Shown here in pieces: positions 1 through 8,909 of a stretch of DNA of 64,000 bases. The translations under genes and the position numbers were made by a program. Source of the stretch: F22 sp963668535 (lineage in GTDB: Bacteria; Bacteroidota; Bacteroidia; Bacteroidales; Bacteroidaceae). Within the stretch, counting starts at the first letter, position 1, and each line of letters opens with the position of its first letter. Under the pieces are notes generated by a model, which was not told the DNA's origin, made no database searches, and was given only the letters and a program-made list of their open reading frames with translations. The stretch covers positions 124,001 to 188,000 of the forward strand of contig OY764867.1 in assembly GCA_963668535.1 (NCBI GenBank), given 5' to 3'.

Positions 1-2
1 CT

Positions 3-458
3 CAGATATTGGGCAAGTATGGGATCTTTCCTGACCATGTGGAGTTATGGGGTACGGGCAAGCCGATGCGTGAGTTCTTATGGAGCGAAGAAATGGCCGA
101 TGCCTGTGTCTTTGTGATGGAGCGTGTGAGCTTTGCGGATCTCAATGGGCTTCCTGCTGAATTGCAAGGCAAAACAACAGAAGAACTGCATGCAGAAGGG
201 CATAAGATTCCTGAAGTGCGCAATTGCCATATCAATGTGGGTACGGGCAAGGAGATCTCTATTAAGGGATTGGCTGAACGCATCCAGGAGGTGATCGGCT
301 TTGAAGGATCTATCGTATGGAATGCGGACAAACCTGATGGTACGATGCGTAAGCTAACGAATGTATCGAAGCTCAATGGCTTGGGATGGAAGCATCAGAT
401 TGACATTGAAGAAGGGGTACAAAGGATGTATGACTGGTACCTGGAAGATATGAAGTAG
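3..458 (+). CDS. fcl: GDP-L-fucose synthase, C-terminal part (partial)
   Basis: The frame is open at the window edge (first full codon at base 3), so the N-terminal NADP-binding half is missing. The visible ~150 residues match the C-terminal, sugar-nucleotide-binding half of GDP-L-fucose synthase, an extended short-chain dehydrogenase that turns GDP-4-keto-6-deoxymannose into GDP-L-fucose in the cytoplasm. Diagnostic stretches are GTGKPMREFLWSEEMAD, NVGTGKEISIKGLA and KPDGTMRKLTNVSKLN. The product supplies fucose for capsule, O-antigen or glycoprotein in Bacteroidales. The next gene starts 205 bp downstream and looks unrelated. The family call is firm; the symbol assumes the usual fcl/wcaG naming. 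Confidence 0.9.
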   Translation, partial: QILGKYGIFPDHVELWGTGKPMREFLWSEEMADACVFVMERVSFADLNGLPAELQGKTTEELHAEGHKIPEVRNCHINVGTGKEISIKGLAERIQEVIGFEGSIVWNADKPDGTMRKLTNVSKLNGLGWKHQIDIEEGVQRMYDWYLEDMK

Positions 459-663
459 GTGTATAAACTACTAAAAAGGGAACACTGAACTAAGAATTCA
501 TATTAAATAAATTTGAGAGCTGGTTGCACTTTGAAGTGTGATCAGTTTTTTATTAAAACAAATGACAGTTAAAGCACTAAATTGATATTTTTTCTTGTTT
601 AAATAAAATATAATATTTATTTTTACAACTTGATACAATAAACCCACACTAAAACATACAAAA

Positions 664-1125
664 ATGGCAAATAAAACGAAACATGTTTCTTTTGAAAACT
701 ATCTTATCAAAAGAGATAGTACTGAAGCTTTTCTACATTATTATTGTAGTAAACATTATTTAAGGCGCTTACGAACACGCCGTCTTCGAGCTTGCACCAT
801 GTATCGTATAGGACTATTATCCACCCAACGATTCCATAGTCTATTATTAAAAGACCTTATTCAAGGCATGCCGCAAAAACGTTTTGAACGCATTGCCCAA
901 GAATTTGCAGCTAGTTTTCTAGACACATATGTCAATATGCTCCACGTAAATCGTGTTTTACAACTCAAAAACAAAGGATACATTATTGAAGTGCAATCAA
1001 AAGGTTTGGAAGAATGGGTACGTCCATGGTGTGATAAATTCGGTCTACTCTACGTACAAGCCTCTAAAGTTTGCATGGATGAAAACAAACGTCTAACTGG
1101 AGAAATTATAGAGCCATCGCTATAA
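664..1125 (+). CDS. Degenerate HAD-IB-like protein, probable pseudoenzyme
   Basis: This 153-residue protein follows the layout of HAD-IB phosphatases of the SerB type. It has the alpha-helical region after motif I, a GLLS...LLLKDLIQGMPQKRFERIAQEFA cap-like stretch (read in pieces) and a late EEWVRPWCDKFGLLYVQAS segment that resembles the 'lkpwc..lGi..i.t' of the family. Where active members have DFDGT it reads SFENYLIKRDST, so the nucleophile and acid/base aspartates are absent. The motif II serine context is altered to VQSKG. The chain stops near residue 153, before motifs III and IV, whereas relatives are about 200 residues. The assignment is by eye. If it is right, the protein cannot catalyse HAD chemistry and may be a binding or structural protein. 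Confidence 0.6.
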   Translation: MANKTKHVSFENYLIKRDSTEAFLHYYCSKHYLRRLRTRRLRACTMYRIGLLSTQRFHSLLLKDLIQGMPQKRFERIAQEFAASFLDTYVNMLHVNRVLQLKNKGYIIEVQSKGLEEWVRPWCDKFGLLYVQASKVCMDENKRLTGEIIEPSL

Positions 1126-1146
1126 TTCATGTGTAAGCAAATTGTT

Positions 1147-2082
1147 CTACGAAATGGAACGTAGTCTATATGTACGTGGAGTCATACCAGTGTACCTTTT
1201 GAATAAGCGTCCTAAATGCTGTGGATAAGAAAAGCCTAAAATATACGCAATTTCGCTTATTGTTAAATCAGTTCCCGCAATGAGATCTTTGGCCTTCTCA
1301 ATAATCTTAAATTGAATATATTCTTGTGCAGACCTTCCTGTCTCTTTTTTTACTAAATCACCAAAATAATTTGAAGACAAAAAAACTTTATCTGCAAAAT
1401 AGGCTACAGTTGGCACCCCCAATTTCTGTGGTAAGTGACTGGCAAGATAGTCATCTAGTAATTTTTCGAACTTTTGTAATACATCTTTATTAGAAAGCTC
1501 TCGAATATCGAATTGACGCTCGTAAAACCTAAGGCAATAATTCAGTAATAAATCAATATTCATCAAAATCAATTGCTTGCTTTGCTTATCTTGAGGGCGG
1601 ATTAATTCCTCTTGAATTTTATGAAGACAGTCCATTACTACATCTCTTTCACGTTGCGATAAATGCAATGCTTCTCTGGAAAAATAAGAAAAAAAACTAT
1701 AATCCCCAATATGTTCACCAAGCACAGTGCCACGTATCAAATCTGGATGAAATAGTAAGCCATACACTTTAGGATGCACATTATCCTCAAGCATATTTAT
1801 TTCAGCAACTTGACCTGGTGCAAAACTAACCAAAGTGCCTTCTTGATAATCATAAGCACGACGGCCATATTGGATGTCACAGTCTTTACCCCCTTTTAAG
1901 AAAAGGGCATACAGTCCATAATGTATTTGAGCATGGTTGACTGCTTTTGTAGCCTTCGTCAAATCCACAACTGCTACTAGAGGATGAAATGTTTTAAAAC
2001 CAAATAATTGATTGCAAATTGCAACAGAAGATAAATCTATTCTTTCCATATTAGTCGTTCTAATTACCTGTATCTGAAACAA
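1147..2082 (-). CDS. AraC-family transcriptional regulator
   Basis: This is a 311-residue regulator. Residues ~1-190 form a cupin-like effector and dimerisation region. The C-terminal ~100 residues carry the double helix-turn-helix of AraC/XylS proteins: FADKVFLSSNYFGDLVKKETG for the first unit (pieced), and LTISEIAYILGFSYPQHLG then FKRYTGMTPRTYR for the second. It is divergent from the alpha/beta hydrolase at 2243, with 160 bp between the starts, so it is a plausible regulator of that gene. A second ATG lies 11 codons inside (MERIDL) and could be the true start. Confidence 0.9.
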   Translation of the reverse strand: MFQIQVIRTTNMERIDLSSVAICNQLFGFKTFHPLVAVVDLTKATKAVNHAQIHYGLYALFLKGGKDCDIQYGRRAYDYQEGTLVSFAPGQVAEINMLEDNVHPKVYGLLFHPDLIRGTVLGEHIGDYSFFSYFSREALHLSQRERDVVMDCLHKIQEELIRPQDKQSKQLILMNIDLLLNYCLRFYERQFDIRELSNKDVLQKFEKLLDDYLASHLPQKLGVPTVAYFADKVFLSSNYFGDLVKKETGRSAQEYIQFKIIEKAKDLIAGTDLTISEIAYILGFSYPQHLGRLFKRYTGMTPRTYRLRSIS

Positions 2083-2242
2083 AGATAAGTTCTTTTATGG
2101 TATGAACAATTAGAAAACTACAGAAAATCAGTAATTAGGGTTGTTATCTCCGTAATTTGCATCTTTTATCATTCAATTTATCGCCGTAAATTTGTTGTAG
2201 AATAAGTCTATTGAATAATTATCAACAATCAAACTTAGTAAA

Positions 2243-3295
2243 ATGAAAACAAAAATTTTAGCAACCATCGCAGGCATCATTGGTTTAATATCAATGGTAG
2301 CATGTGTTGGAAATAAAAAAACAGAGAATATGAGTAAATCAGATTTAATAATGACATGGGATAAAACTTTTCCCAAAAGTGAACACGTTACTCACGAAAA
2401 AGTAACTTTTAAGACTCGTTTTGGCATCACTCTTTGTGCTGACATGTACAAACCTAAGGGTGTAGAAGGGAAATTGCCAGCTATCGCTGTTAGTGGTCCA
2501 TTCGGCGCCGTTAAAGAACAAGCATCAGGGCTATATGCACAAACCATGGCAGAACGTGGTTTCTTGACAATTGCATTTGATCCATCATTTACAGGTGAAA
2601 GTGGAGGTGAAGTACGCAATGTAGCTTCTCCTGACATCAACACAGAAGATTTCTGTGCAGCAGTAGATTATCTAACGACACGTGAAGATGTGGATCCTGA
2701 ACGTATAGGTATCATTGGTATTTGTGGTTGGGGCGGCATGGCTCTCAACGCAGCAGCAATTGATACTAGAATAAAGGCAACTGTAACATCTACTATGTAT
2801 GATATGAGTCGCGTAACTGCAAACGGCTATTTTGATTCAATGGATGCAGATGCAAGATATGCATTGCGTCAACAACTAAATGCTCAACGTACTATTGATG
2901 CTAAAAATGGGATTTTTGCACGTGCAGGTGGCGTACTAGATCCGCTTCCAGAAGATGTTCCTCAGTTTGTTAAGGATTATCACGCTTACTATAAAATGCC
3001 AAGAGGATATCATAAGCGATCATTAAATTCTAATGGAGGTTGGAATACAACATCAGCACTTTCATTTATGAACACAAAGCTATTATCATATAGTGATGAA
3101 ATTCGTAGTGCAGTACTGATGCTTCATGGAGAAAAAGCACACTCTAGATATTTTAGTGAAGATGCTTTCAAACATTTGAAAGGGGATAATAAAGAACTTA
3201 TAATTATTCCTGGCGCCAATCACACTGATTTATATGATAACAAAGATGTGATTCCTTTCGATAAAATTGAAGGGTACTTCAAGAAATATTTGTAA
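2243..3295 (+). CDS. Secreted alpha/beta hydrolase (dienelactone-hydrolase/YcjY-like)
   Basis: This is a 350-residue protein with an N-terminal export signal ending in a loose lipobox (ISMVAC), so it is probably a lipoprotein. The body is an alpha/beta hydrolase. A strand reading LPAIAVSGPFG is followed by a nucleophile elbow GICGWGG, with cysteine in the nucleophile position as in dienelactone hydrolases. The acid region is LMLHGEKAHS and the histidine is in IIPGANHTDLYD. The substrate is unknown. It is divergent from an AraC regulator and is followed by a strong stem-loop at 3327-3363 and then a second AraC gene. Confidence 0.85.
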   Translation: MKTKILATIAGIIGLISMVACVGNKKTENMSKSDLIMTWDKTFPKSEHVTHEKVTFKTRFGITLCADMYKPKGVEGKLPAIAVSGPFGAVKEQASGLYAQTMAERGFLTIAFDPSFTGESGGEVRNVASPDINTEDFCAAVDYLTTREDVDPERIGIIGICGWGGMALNAAAIDTRIKATVTSTMYDMSRVTANGYFDSMDADARYALRQQLNAQRTIDAKNGIFARAGGVLDPLPEDVPQFVKDYHAYYKMPRGYHKRSLNSNGGWNTTSALSFMNTKLLSYSDEIRSAVLMLHGEKAHSRYFSEDAFKHLKGDNKELIIIPGANHTDLYDNKDVIPFDKIEGYFKKYL

Positions 3296-3326
3296 TAAGA
3301 GACATCTCTTATAGAGTACTTAATAT

Positions 3327-3363
3327 CGGTTCCTTATCGTTTCTATATGGCGATAAGGAACCG
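3327..3363 (+). terminator. Terminator after the alpha/beta hydrolase gene
   Basis: The arms CGGTTCCTTATCG and CGATAAGGAACCG are perfectly complementary around an 11-nt loop, about 30 nt after the hydrolase stop codon. There is no long T run, but the stem is long and sits in a plus-plus intergenic space. Confidence 0.75.
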
Positions 3364-3422
3364 TATTTATGTATTCATATTGGAAAAAAGTAGATTTGAT
3401 AAAATATTCTTCTTTTTATCTG

Positions 3423-3430
3423 TATCTTTG
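3423..3430 (+). promoter_or_regulatory. Bacteroidota -7 element (TATCTTTG) of the AraC gene
   Basis: TATCTTTG matches the TAnnTTTG -7 consensus of Bacteroidota and lies 41 nt before the ATG at 3472. A TTTG at 3395-3398 could be the -33 element, but the spacing of 24 is longer than the usual 19-21. Confidence 0.5.
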
Positions 3431-3471
3431 TATAGCCTAAGTATGAACCATGACATTTTTACGAGACGGAT

Positions 3472-4305
3472 ATGAATCTAGAGCAACAAGAATTTATTGC
3501 AGCTATTAAGCAAGCACCAACAAATGAAATTCACATAAAAAAAACAGGTAGAGAAGGCATCAATTTAATGAAGCATTCTCACCATCAATGCCAAATCGTC
3601 TATACTCTTTCAGGCACACTACATATCCAAATTGACAACACTAATTATTTTGTACCTGAACATCATCTAGCATGGATTCCAGGAGGAGTAGAACATGTAC
3701 TGTCAAGTAACAATAAAAAAATATCTTTGATCAATTTCTATTGTACACTAAAAAGCTCTACGAAAAATGCCATATGGGAACAATTTGCCGTTTATGTACC
3801 AAACGCATTCGTCATGCATAATCTAAGGTTTATTGCAACAGATAGAACTGTGATTAAGCAACCCAAAGCAAGACATATATATCAATTTGCTTTGAGTTTT
3901 TTTAAGTTGTTGCCAACCATAAATTTACCTTACAGTTTACCATTACAGACATTAGTAGCTCCCCCAGACAACAGGTTAACTCCAATCCTAGAATATGTTA
4001 GAAAACACGCATGTGAAGAGATCACTATCAAACAAGTAGCCCATCACTTTGGTTTTTCAGTTAGGAATTTAACTCGATTACTTCAACTATCTGACATTCG
4101 TTTCACACACTATCTACAAGGTCAACGTGTCACAAGAGCAATCGAATTATTTGCCGATAGAAATAAATCCATGCAACAAATTGCTTATGACATTGGTTTT
4201 AATTCATCAAGAAGCTTTAATCGTGTCTTCAAACAAATCACTGGAGTTAGTCCTCAGGTTTATTGTACCCAAAGAAGGAAAGAGCTGGATTGTTTTGAAG
4301 AATAA
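3472..4305 (+). CDS. AraC-family transcriptional regulator with cupin domain
   Basis: This is a 277-residue protein. The N-terminal cupin shows HSHHQCQIVYTLSG at about residue 36, followed by VPEHHLAWIPGG. The C-terminal AraC helix-turn-helix pair reads ITIKQVAHHFGFSVRNLTR and MQQIAYDIGFNSSRSFNR, then FKQITGVSPQVY. It is convergent with the downstream membrane/kinase gene, with only 10 bp between the stop codons. The effector and targets cannot be read from the sequence. It is not closely similar to the AraC protein at 1147-2082. Confidence 0.92.
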   Translation: MNLEQQEFIAAIKQAPTNEIHIKKTGREGINLMKHSHHQCQIVYTLSGTLHIQIDNTNYFVPEHHLAWIPGGVEHVLSSNNKKISLINFYCTLKSSTKNAIWEQFAVYVPNAFVMHNLRFIATDRTVIKQPKARHIYQFALSFFKLLPTINLPYSLPLQTLVAPPDNRLTPILEYVRKHACEEITIKQVAHHFGFSVRNLTRLLQLSDIRFTHYLQGQRVTRAIELFADRNKSMQQIAYDIGFNSSRSFNRVFKQITGVSPQVYCTQRRKELDCFEE

Positions 4306-4315
4306 TCGAAGAGGA

Positions 4316-5635
4316 TTAATTGTTCACCTCACTCTGTTGTTTTTTGTTATATAGACCTTCTACCATACGGCAAACTTCATCATTATCAATCATACTCGTA
4401 TCACATGTCAAATGATAGTGATTTGTATCTTCCCAACGCTTTCCTGTATAATGATTGTAGTGAGCTTCACGCGATTTGTTGATCTGAGTAATGGTATGCG
4501 CTGCATTCTCTGGATCTATACCATATTCATGAATGGCATGAGTAATTTTATATGCCATATTAGCATGAAGAAAGACATGAATACAATTGGGAAAGTCTCG
4601 AAGTATGTAATCGGCACAACGCCCTACAATCACACTAGAACCCTTTTGAGCCAAACGACGTATCACTCGACTTTGCGCCACAAAAAGAGCATCACTTGGA
4701 GAAAGGCTCTTGTTTATTGGTGATTCATAATCTTGTAGAATGAGCTGGTACAACATGTGGCTAGGTAAATTCTGCTCTTTTTCACTAATAAAATCTTCAC
4801 TAAATCCACTTTCTTTAGCGACTAATTCAATCAAGGAATTATCATAAAAAGGAATACCAAGATGCTCAGCTATCTGCTGACCAATCAAATGTCCACCACT
4901 TCCATATTCACGAGATATGGTAATAATTATAGGGGCCTGTGCAAGAGCTTCTGTTTCTTCAACTTGAGTTGAAACATAATTGCCAGCTTCCCATCGTTCT
5001 ATACCAACCAATAAAGGCTTAAATAAACGTACGAATGGGCCAGTTATTAGTGCTGCAATAACAGTACCTTCACGTACCCCCTCTATATGTCCAGATAGTA
5101 ACCAAGAAGCTAAAGTAGCAATTATAACAAGGGAAACATCAAAAATTATTTTGATAAAGCCAAATTCTTTACGAGAACATAGAGAAGCTATTTGAACAAA
5201 GTACTCCCCACTCACCATGGTCACATCAGCGACGACTTCAAAACAAATACCCAATGCCAATACAGCGCACCCAATGCAAAGGGAAATCAGTTTGAAAGCA
5301 TAGAGCGTGGGGGCTAAATGACTCAATAAAGCCATGGTAAGGTCAATAAAGAGGCCAAATATTACTGAAATCGGAATTTGCATTAAGAGATCAATTTTGC
5401 GACGAAAAATTCCCTCTTTGTCCAGCATTAAAAGTTGCCCTATAATCAAAACCATATTAAACAAAAAGATATAGGTCCCCATACTCAACGATGTGTTCAG
5501 ACTAAGGACATATGGTATACTGGATATGGGGGACGTGCCGAGGTAAGAACGAGTAATGATACTAACTCCCAATGCGCTGACAAATAAAGCAATGGTAAAT
5601 ATAAAATAACGCTTCAATAATTCTCTTTTCTTCAT
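4316..5635 (-). CDS. YitT/YczE-like membrane protein fused to cytidylate-kinase-like domain
   Basis: I start this at the ATG giving MKKRELLKRYF (5635). The frame extends 28 codons further, but that part is basic and precedes the natural membrane start. Residues ~1-210 hold about six membrane segments of the YczE/YitT type (LGTSPISSIPYVLSL, GICFEVVADVTMVSGEYFVQ). Residues ~235-439 are a cytosolic cytidylate-kinase-like domain: IITISREYGSGGHLIGQQIA is the P-loop, followed by FYDNSLIELVAKESG, SSVIVGRCADYILR and HLTCDTSMI. The kinase half of this family occurs free-standing in many Bacteroidales and its substrate is unproven. The fusion suggests a membrane transporter or sensor tied to a nucleotide kinase. 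The gene is convergent with the AraC gene. Confidence 0.85.
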   Translation of the reverse strand: MKKRELLKRYFIFTIALFVSALGVSIITRSYLGTSPISSIPYVLSLNTSLSMGTYIFLFNMVLIIGQLLMLDKEGIFRRKIDLLMQIPISVIFGLFIDLTMALLSHLAPTLYAFKLISLCIGCAVLALGICFEVVADVTMVSGEYFVQIASLCSRKEFGFIKIIFDVSLVIIATLASWLLSGHIEGVREGTVIAALITGPFVRLFKPLLVGIERWEAGNYVSTQVEETEALAQAPIIITISREYGSGGHLIGQQIAEHLGIPFYDNSLIELVAKESGFSEDFISEKEQNLPSHMLYQLILQDYESPINKSLSPSDALFVAQSRVIRRLAQKGSSVIVGRCADYILRDFPNCIHVFLHANMAYKITHAIHEYGIDPENAAHTITQINKSREAHYNHYTGKRWEDTNHYHLTCDTSMIDNDEVCRMVEGLYNKKQQSEVNN

Positions 5636-5780
5636 AATTTCTCTCTTATGGAATAGTGGTGCTTTGAGTGCACAAACAATCTTTTTAAAATCGGTGCAAA
5701 GGTACGGATTTTGAAGCATATAGTATAGACCGATTAAGCTAGAATATTCACCATTTAAGCCAGATTATAGTAAATAGAAA

Positions 5781-5811
5781 AAGAGCATGTCTCAATGCAA
5801 GCCATGCTCTT
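5781..5811. terminator. Stem-loop terminator after the surface cassette
   Basis: The arms AAGAGCATG and CATGCTCTT flank a 13-nt loop. The stem lies 24 bp after the stop codon (5835, minus strand) of the carboxypeptidase-like lipoprotein gene. On the minus strand it is followed by an A/T-rich tract. Confidence 0.65.
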
Positions 5812-5834
5812 CTTCAAAATCACAATAAAAACAT

Positions 5835-7016
5835 CTAATTACCTCCGCCATTGTGAGATGGAACAATTACTTCAGATTGTACAAGTACATCCTCGTAAAC
5901 AGTTCCTTCAGCGGGATTGTTCTCAAAATCTACAGTAACCTCACGATGTTGTTGTTGGGCACTGAACGTATATTTTGCACCAGCTGGAACAACAAAATCT
6001 GCCAAATAAGTCATTGTTACAGTCTCAAGTCCATCACAAACAGCCAAGTATTTTTGAAGAATTTCAAGTGATTTACCCGAACCAAAAAGCCGTGCCCCCA
6101 CTTGCATATTGTAGGTTACATCAGTCTTGTTTGAATTGGAGGCATAAATACGATCTATAGTACTCGGACTCATATCTAAAGCTGAAATTATGGTACGATC
6201 AGTTATATCAACATCACAACATATACAAATATCAGCTGATCCTTTCAAAGCAAATGTTATATTACCATTATCACATGTAAAATCATCTACCTCCCCATCT
6301 AAATAAACGATATGTATTCGACAACCATTTTCTATAACTTCATGTATTGAAATTTCTATAGTCACTCCATCTGGAAGAGTATATGGATTACCTTCTTCAT
6401 CTACAAGCGACACCACAAATTCATCAATAATAAAACGGTCTATAGTCAATTTAGTTTCAGTTTGATCATAGCGTGGTTGAATACAAATACAAACTTTTTC
6501 ACCATTTGGAGAGATATCAGTTGGAACAACTGCTGTTATAACAGTTTGAACGGCTTCATTTCCAGCGACTGTCTCAGTTGCAACAGATACAATCGTTTGA
6601 CTAGACGAATTGATTTGTTGAGGCTTATAAGCATTTGTCATACGAAAATTAACCATCTCCAAAGGGTGCTGATTATTGCTATTAATCACGACAGTTTTAC
6701 TTAAGGTCAGTTTACCATCAACGCTAGCTTCAATCACATAGGTACCCGACTTTTTGAGTCCCTTAAAAGAATAGACCCCATTTGCATCAGTTATAGTTGT
6801 AGCTTCTTCCATTCCTTGTAGCGTAACAGTGGCATTTTCAATAGGCTCACCACTAATAGCTGAGACAACACCAGTAATAGTATGTTGAGCTTCTACAGTT
6901 GGGAGAATAACTTCAGGCTGAATGACTTCATTTTCAAAATCACAAGAATTCAGTGTACCTAGTAGCACAATAGCTAGCAATACACGATGTAGCTTTTTTA
7001 CTGTTGTCCTTTTCAT
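5835..7016 (-). CDS. Lipoprotein with N-terminal carboxypeptidase regulatory-like domain
   Basis: The start is the ATG at 7016 (MKRTTVKKLHRVLL); the upstream extension in frame lacks a signal peptide. The signal ends in the lipobox TLNSC, so the protein is a lipoprotein. Residues ~45-125 are a carboxypeptidase-D regulatory-like fold (TITGVVSAISGEPIENATV, TITDANGVYSFKGLKKSG), which is usually a surface Ig-like module. The remaining ~270 residues are beta-rich with several cysteines (KVCICIQ, ICICCDVD) and match nothing I recognise. It is the last gene of the minus-strand cassette that starts at 11123. Confidence 0.75.
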   Translation of the reverse strand: MKRTTVKKLHRVLLAIVLLGTLNSCDFENEVIQPEVILPTVEAQHTITGVVSAISGEPIENATVTLQGMEEATTITDANGVYSFKGLKKSGTYVIEASVDGKLTLSKTVVINSNNQHPLEMVNFRMTNAYKPQQINSSSQTIVSVATETVAGNEAVQTVITAVVPTDISPNGEKVCICIQPRYDQTETKLTIDRFIIDEFVVSLVDEEGNPYTLPDGVTIEISIHEVIENGCRIHIVYLDGEVDDFTCDNGNITFALKGSADICICCDVDITDRTIISALDMSPSTIDRIYASNSNKTDVTYNMQVGARLFGSGKSLEILQKYLAVCDGLETVTMTYLADFVVPAGAKYTFSAQQQHREVTVDFENNPAEGTVYEDVLVQSEVIVPSHNGGGN

Positions 7017-7127
7017 AATTCCTTTTTTACAGTTTTTTTCATTCAAATTTAGCCATGTATTTTGCGACATGTCCAGCGTAAAACGCATAAAGATTTAGAT
7101 AATTACAGGTATCATATAATAAATAAT

Positions 7128-7868
7128 TTATAACTGAATAGAGAGTCCTACCCCTCCACTGAATCGTCCATCAAGCAAGGAAACTTGAAGCATGAGAAGG
7201 CGCCATAGCAACAAATCACTGCCAACAAGTATATCATCTCCATTGTATCCACATATAAGCCTCCACCTAGGACAACAAGAAGGACGAAAATCTACACCTC
7301 CCACGAAACCATTCCAATGGTCATTGTGCGTATTGGAATTATATCGTCTATAAGTTATGTGTCCCCCTATTCGTCCAATAGTCAAATCGCAATGTTTAGT
7401 AACAGCAAGATAATAATTCGTATAATGTTGGCTACCGCGCTCACCTGTCCATTCTTGATTGAACGGGTCTTGCACCCCAATAGCTATTAATGGCATATAA
7501 ACACCTTCTGTAAAAGGACTAATTTTAAAAGAAAAATGCCGATCTTTTTGATAATAACCAACTTGATCACTGTATGTTTTCTTCGTTTTAAAGAGTACTT
7601 CTGTATAGCTAACTTCAAGCCAACTTAAAGGAGTAAAACCAATATAATAACTATAGGTTTCGTATGGTTTGCCATTATACTGAAAACCACTAGGGACCAT
7701 ACCAACATTCAAATAATGCCCTCCTACTCGTACAGTAAGTTCATCACTGATATCTGCAGTAGGTACATGTATAAGTCCACTAGTTCCATCATACTGTTGA
7801 CCATATATCGATTGTACACCACTTATCAATAAACAGACAAGGCCTAGGATTATAAATCGACTATTCAT
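7128..7868 (-). CDS. YjbH-like outer-membrane protein (cassette A)
   Basis: This 246-residue protein has a signal peptide ending near QSIYGQ. The mature N-terminus YDGTSGLIHVPTADIS and the following RVGGHYLN are typical of YjbH-domain proteins, predicted outer-membrane lipid-barrel proteins linked to exopolysaccharide export in other phyla. It is paralogous along its whole length to the protein at 22061-22795; shared blocks are GLIHVPTA, FTPLSWLEVSY / FSPLSWIELSY and GGVGLS. Its start overlaps the stop of the preceding gene in an ATGA junction, with a strong Shine-Dalgarno sequence before it. The function in Bacteroidales is not established. Confidence 0.8.
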   Translation of the reverse strand: MNSRFIILGLVCLLISGVQSIYGQQYDGTSGLIHVPTADISDELTVRVGGHYLNVGMVPSGFQYNGKPYETYSYYIGFTPLSWLEVSYTEVLFKTKKTYSDQVGYYQKDRHFSFKISPFTEGVYMPLIAIGVQDPFNQEWTGERGSQHYTNYYLAVTKHCDLTIGRIGGHITYRRYNSNTHNDHWNGFVGGVDFRPSCCPRWRLICGYNGDDILVGSDLLLWRLLMLQVSLLDGRFSGGVGLSIQL

Positions 7869-8788
7869 CGCATCCCTCCTTTCGTTAATAAGAAGTTGCC
7901 TTCATGTTCATTATACTCAGGATCTGTAAACAGTAAACTGGCTTTCTTACTACCAGCATCCATATTATTAGTCAATCTAAAATTAGATGCAGGTCGTATT
8001 GTACAATGTCTCTCACTTGAAGTATAGGGAGGAAGCATCACAATAATAGTAAATCCTGCAGTACGATCTTGCTTTGTTTTAATAGCAAAAGCACCTATAC
8101 TACAATATCTCGTGTGCCGAAATATTTCAGCACGAAGCCCATAATCTGCATGTATAAAACGCCCGGCTAATAAACGTGCTTGTATGTTTTTTGATGTATA
8201 GTAATAACGTAGACCAACAATATACGAAAGCCTATTAAGCTTACTATGAGTAAAGTCCTCCGCAAAAGAACAAAAGCCTGTAAGATTTGTTTGGAGTTCT
8301 AATGAAAAACGCTGGCTCAAATGATGCAACCAATGAGCATGCACACCATATCGCTCCTGATTAAATAGACCCGTACTACATTTTAAATAACTATTGTGCC
8401 ATAAACAACTCTCCTTACTAAGTACAAACATAGTAGGTCGTACCTTTTCATAGTATGGGCCATAATCATTATACACAGGAATAGTCAACTGCCCAGCAAG
8501 CATCCAATAATGAGGCATTTGCCATTTAAATCCAGGATTGAGGTTCACGACAACTTCATAGACTTTGTCATACATAGTGTCTGAATAGAGCAATTCAGGG
8601 CCTATAAAAAGGTCCAACTTGTGCTGAGCGACAATTGGAACAAAACTATATAAAACACTCACGACACAAGCCATAGCTAGTCGTATATATTTCACAATAC
8701 CAATAATTAAATTAAACAACCAAGCCTCAACTTGTAAAATCTTGTTCAAAATTATTGTTATATATTTATTCAGCAAAATATACGGCAC
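7865..8788 (-). CDS. Outer-membrane beta-barrel-like protein paired with YjbH (cassette A)
   Basis: The protein has up to 307 residues. A signal peptide is visible at IRLAMACVVSVLYSFVPIVAQ, well inside the frame. The true start may therefore be the GTG at 8695 (VKYIRLAM) or the ATG at 8674 rather than 8788. The mature part alternates aromatic and polar residues as in small beta-barrels (NLNPGFKWQMPHYWMLAGQL, IPVYNDYGPYY). It aligns end to end with the protein at 21219-22064, including the terminal EYNE..G.F..TKGGMR. I do not know a named family. Translation is coupled to the YjbH-like gene by a 4-nt overlap. Confidence 0.75.
   Translation of the reverse strand: MPYILLNKYITIILNKILQVEAWLFNLIIGIVKYIRLAMACVVSVLYSFVPIVAQHKLDLFIGPELLYSDTMYDKVYEVVVNLNPGFKWQMPHYWMLAGQLTIPVYNDYGPYYEKVRPTMFVLSKESCLWHNSYLKCSTGLFNQERYGVHAHWLHHLSQRFSLELQTNLTGFCSFAEDFTHSKLNRLSYIVGLRYYYTSKNIQARLLAGRFIHADYGLRAEIFRHTRYCSIGAFAIKTKQDRTAGFTIIVMLPPYTSSERHCTIRPASNFRLTNNMDAGSKKASLLFTDPEYNEHEGNFLLTKGGMR
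7874..7882 (-). promoter_or_regulatory. Strong Shine-Dalgarno embedded in the end of the upstream gene (cassette A)
   Basis: On the minus strand the sequence reads AAAGGAGGG, then ATGCG, then ATGA. The SD falls inside codons for the K-G-G of the terminal KGGMR of the upstream protein and sits just ahead of the YjbH start at 7868. It is notable because Bacteroidota leaders usually lack an SD. The same arrangement occurs at 22047-22055. Confidence 0.8.
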
Positions 8789-8909
8789 TTTTATACCTAT
8801 CTACGCCAACTATATATAGATTGTGTTAAGAATTGATGAGATGCATATAGATATTTTAATCAGCAAAGATTACTATATAAAGTACACGTTCATAATGATT
8901 TCATCCAGT

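Noticed and set aside
2173..2376. 67-codon minus-strand frame
   Set aside because: It overlaps the start of the well-supported alpha/beta hydrolase gene and has no protein-like features.
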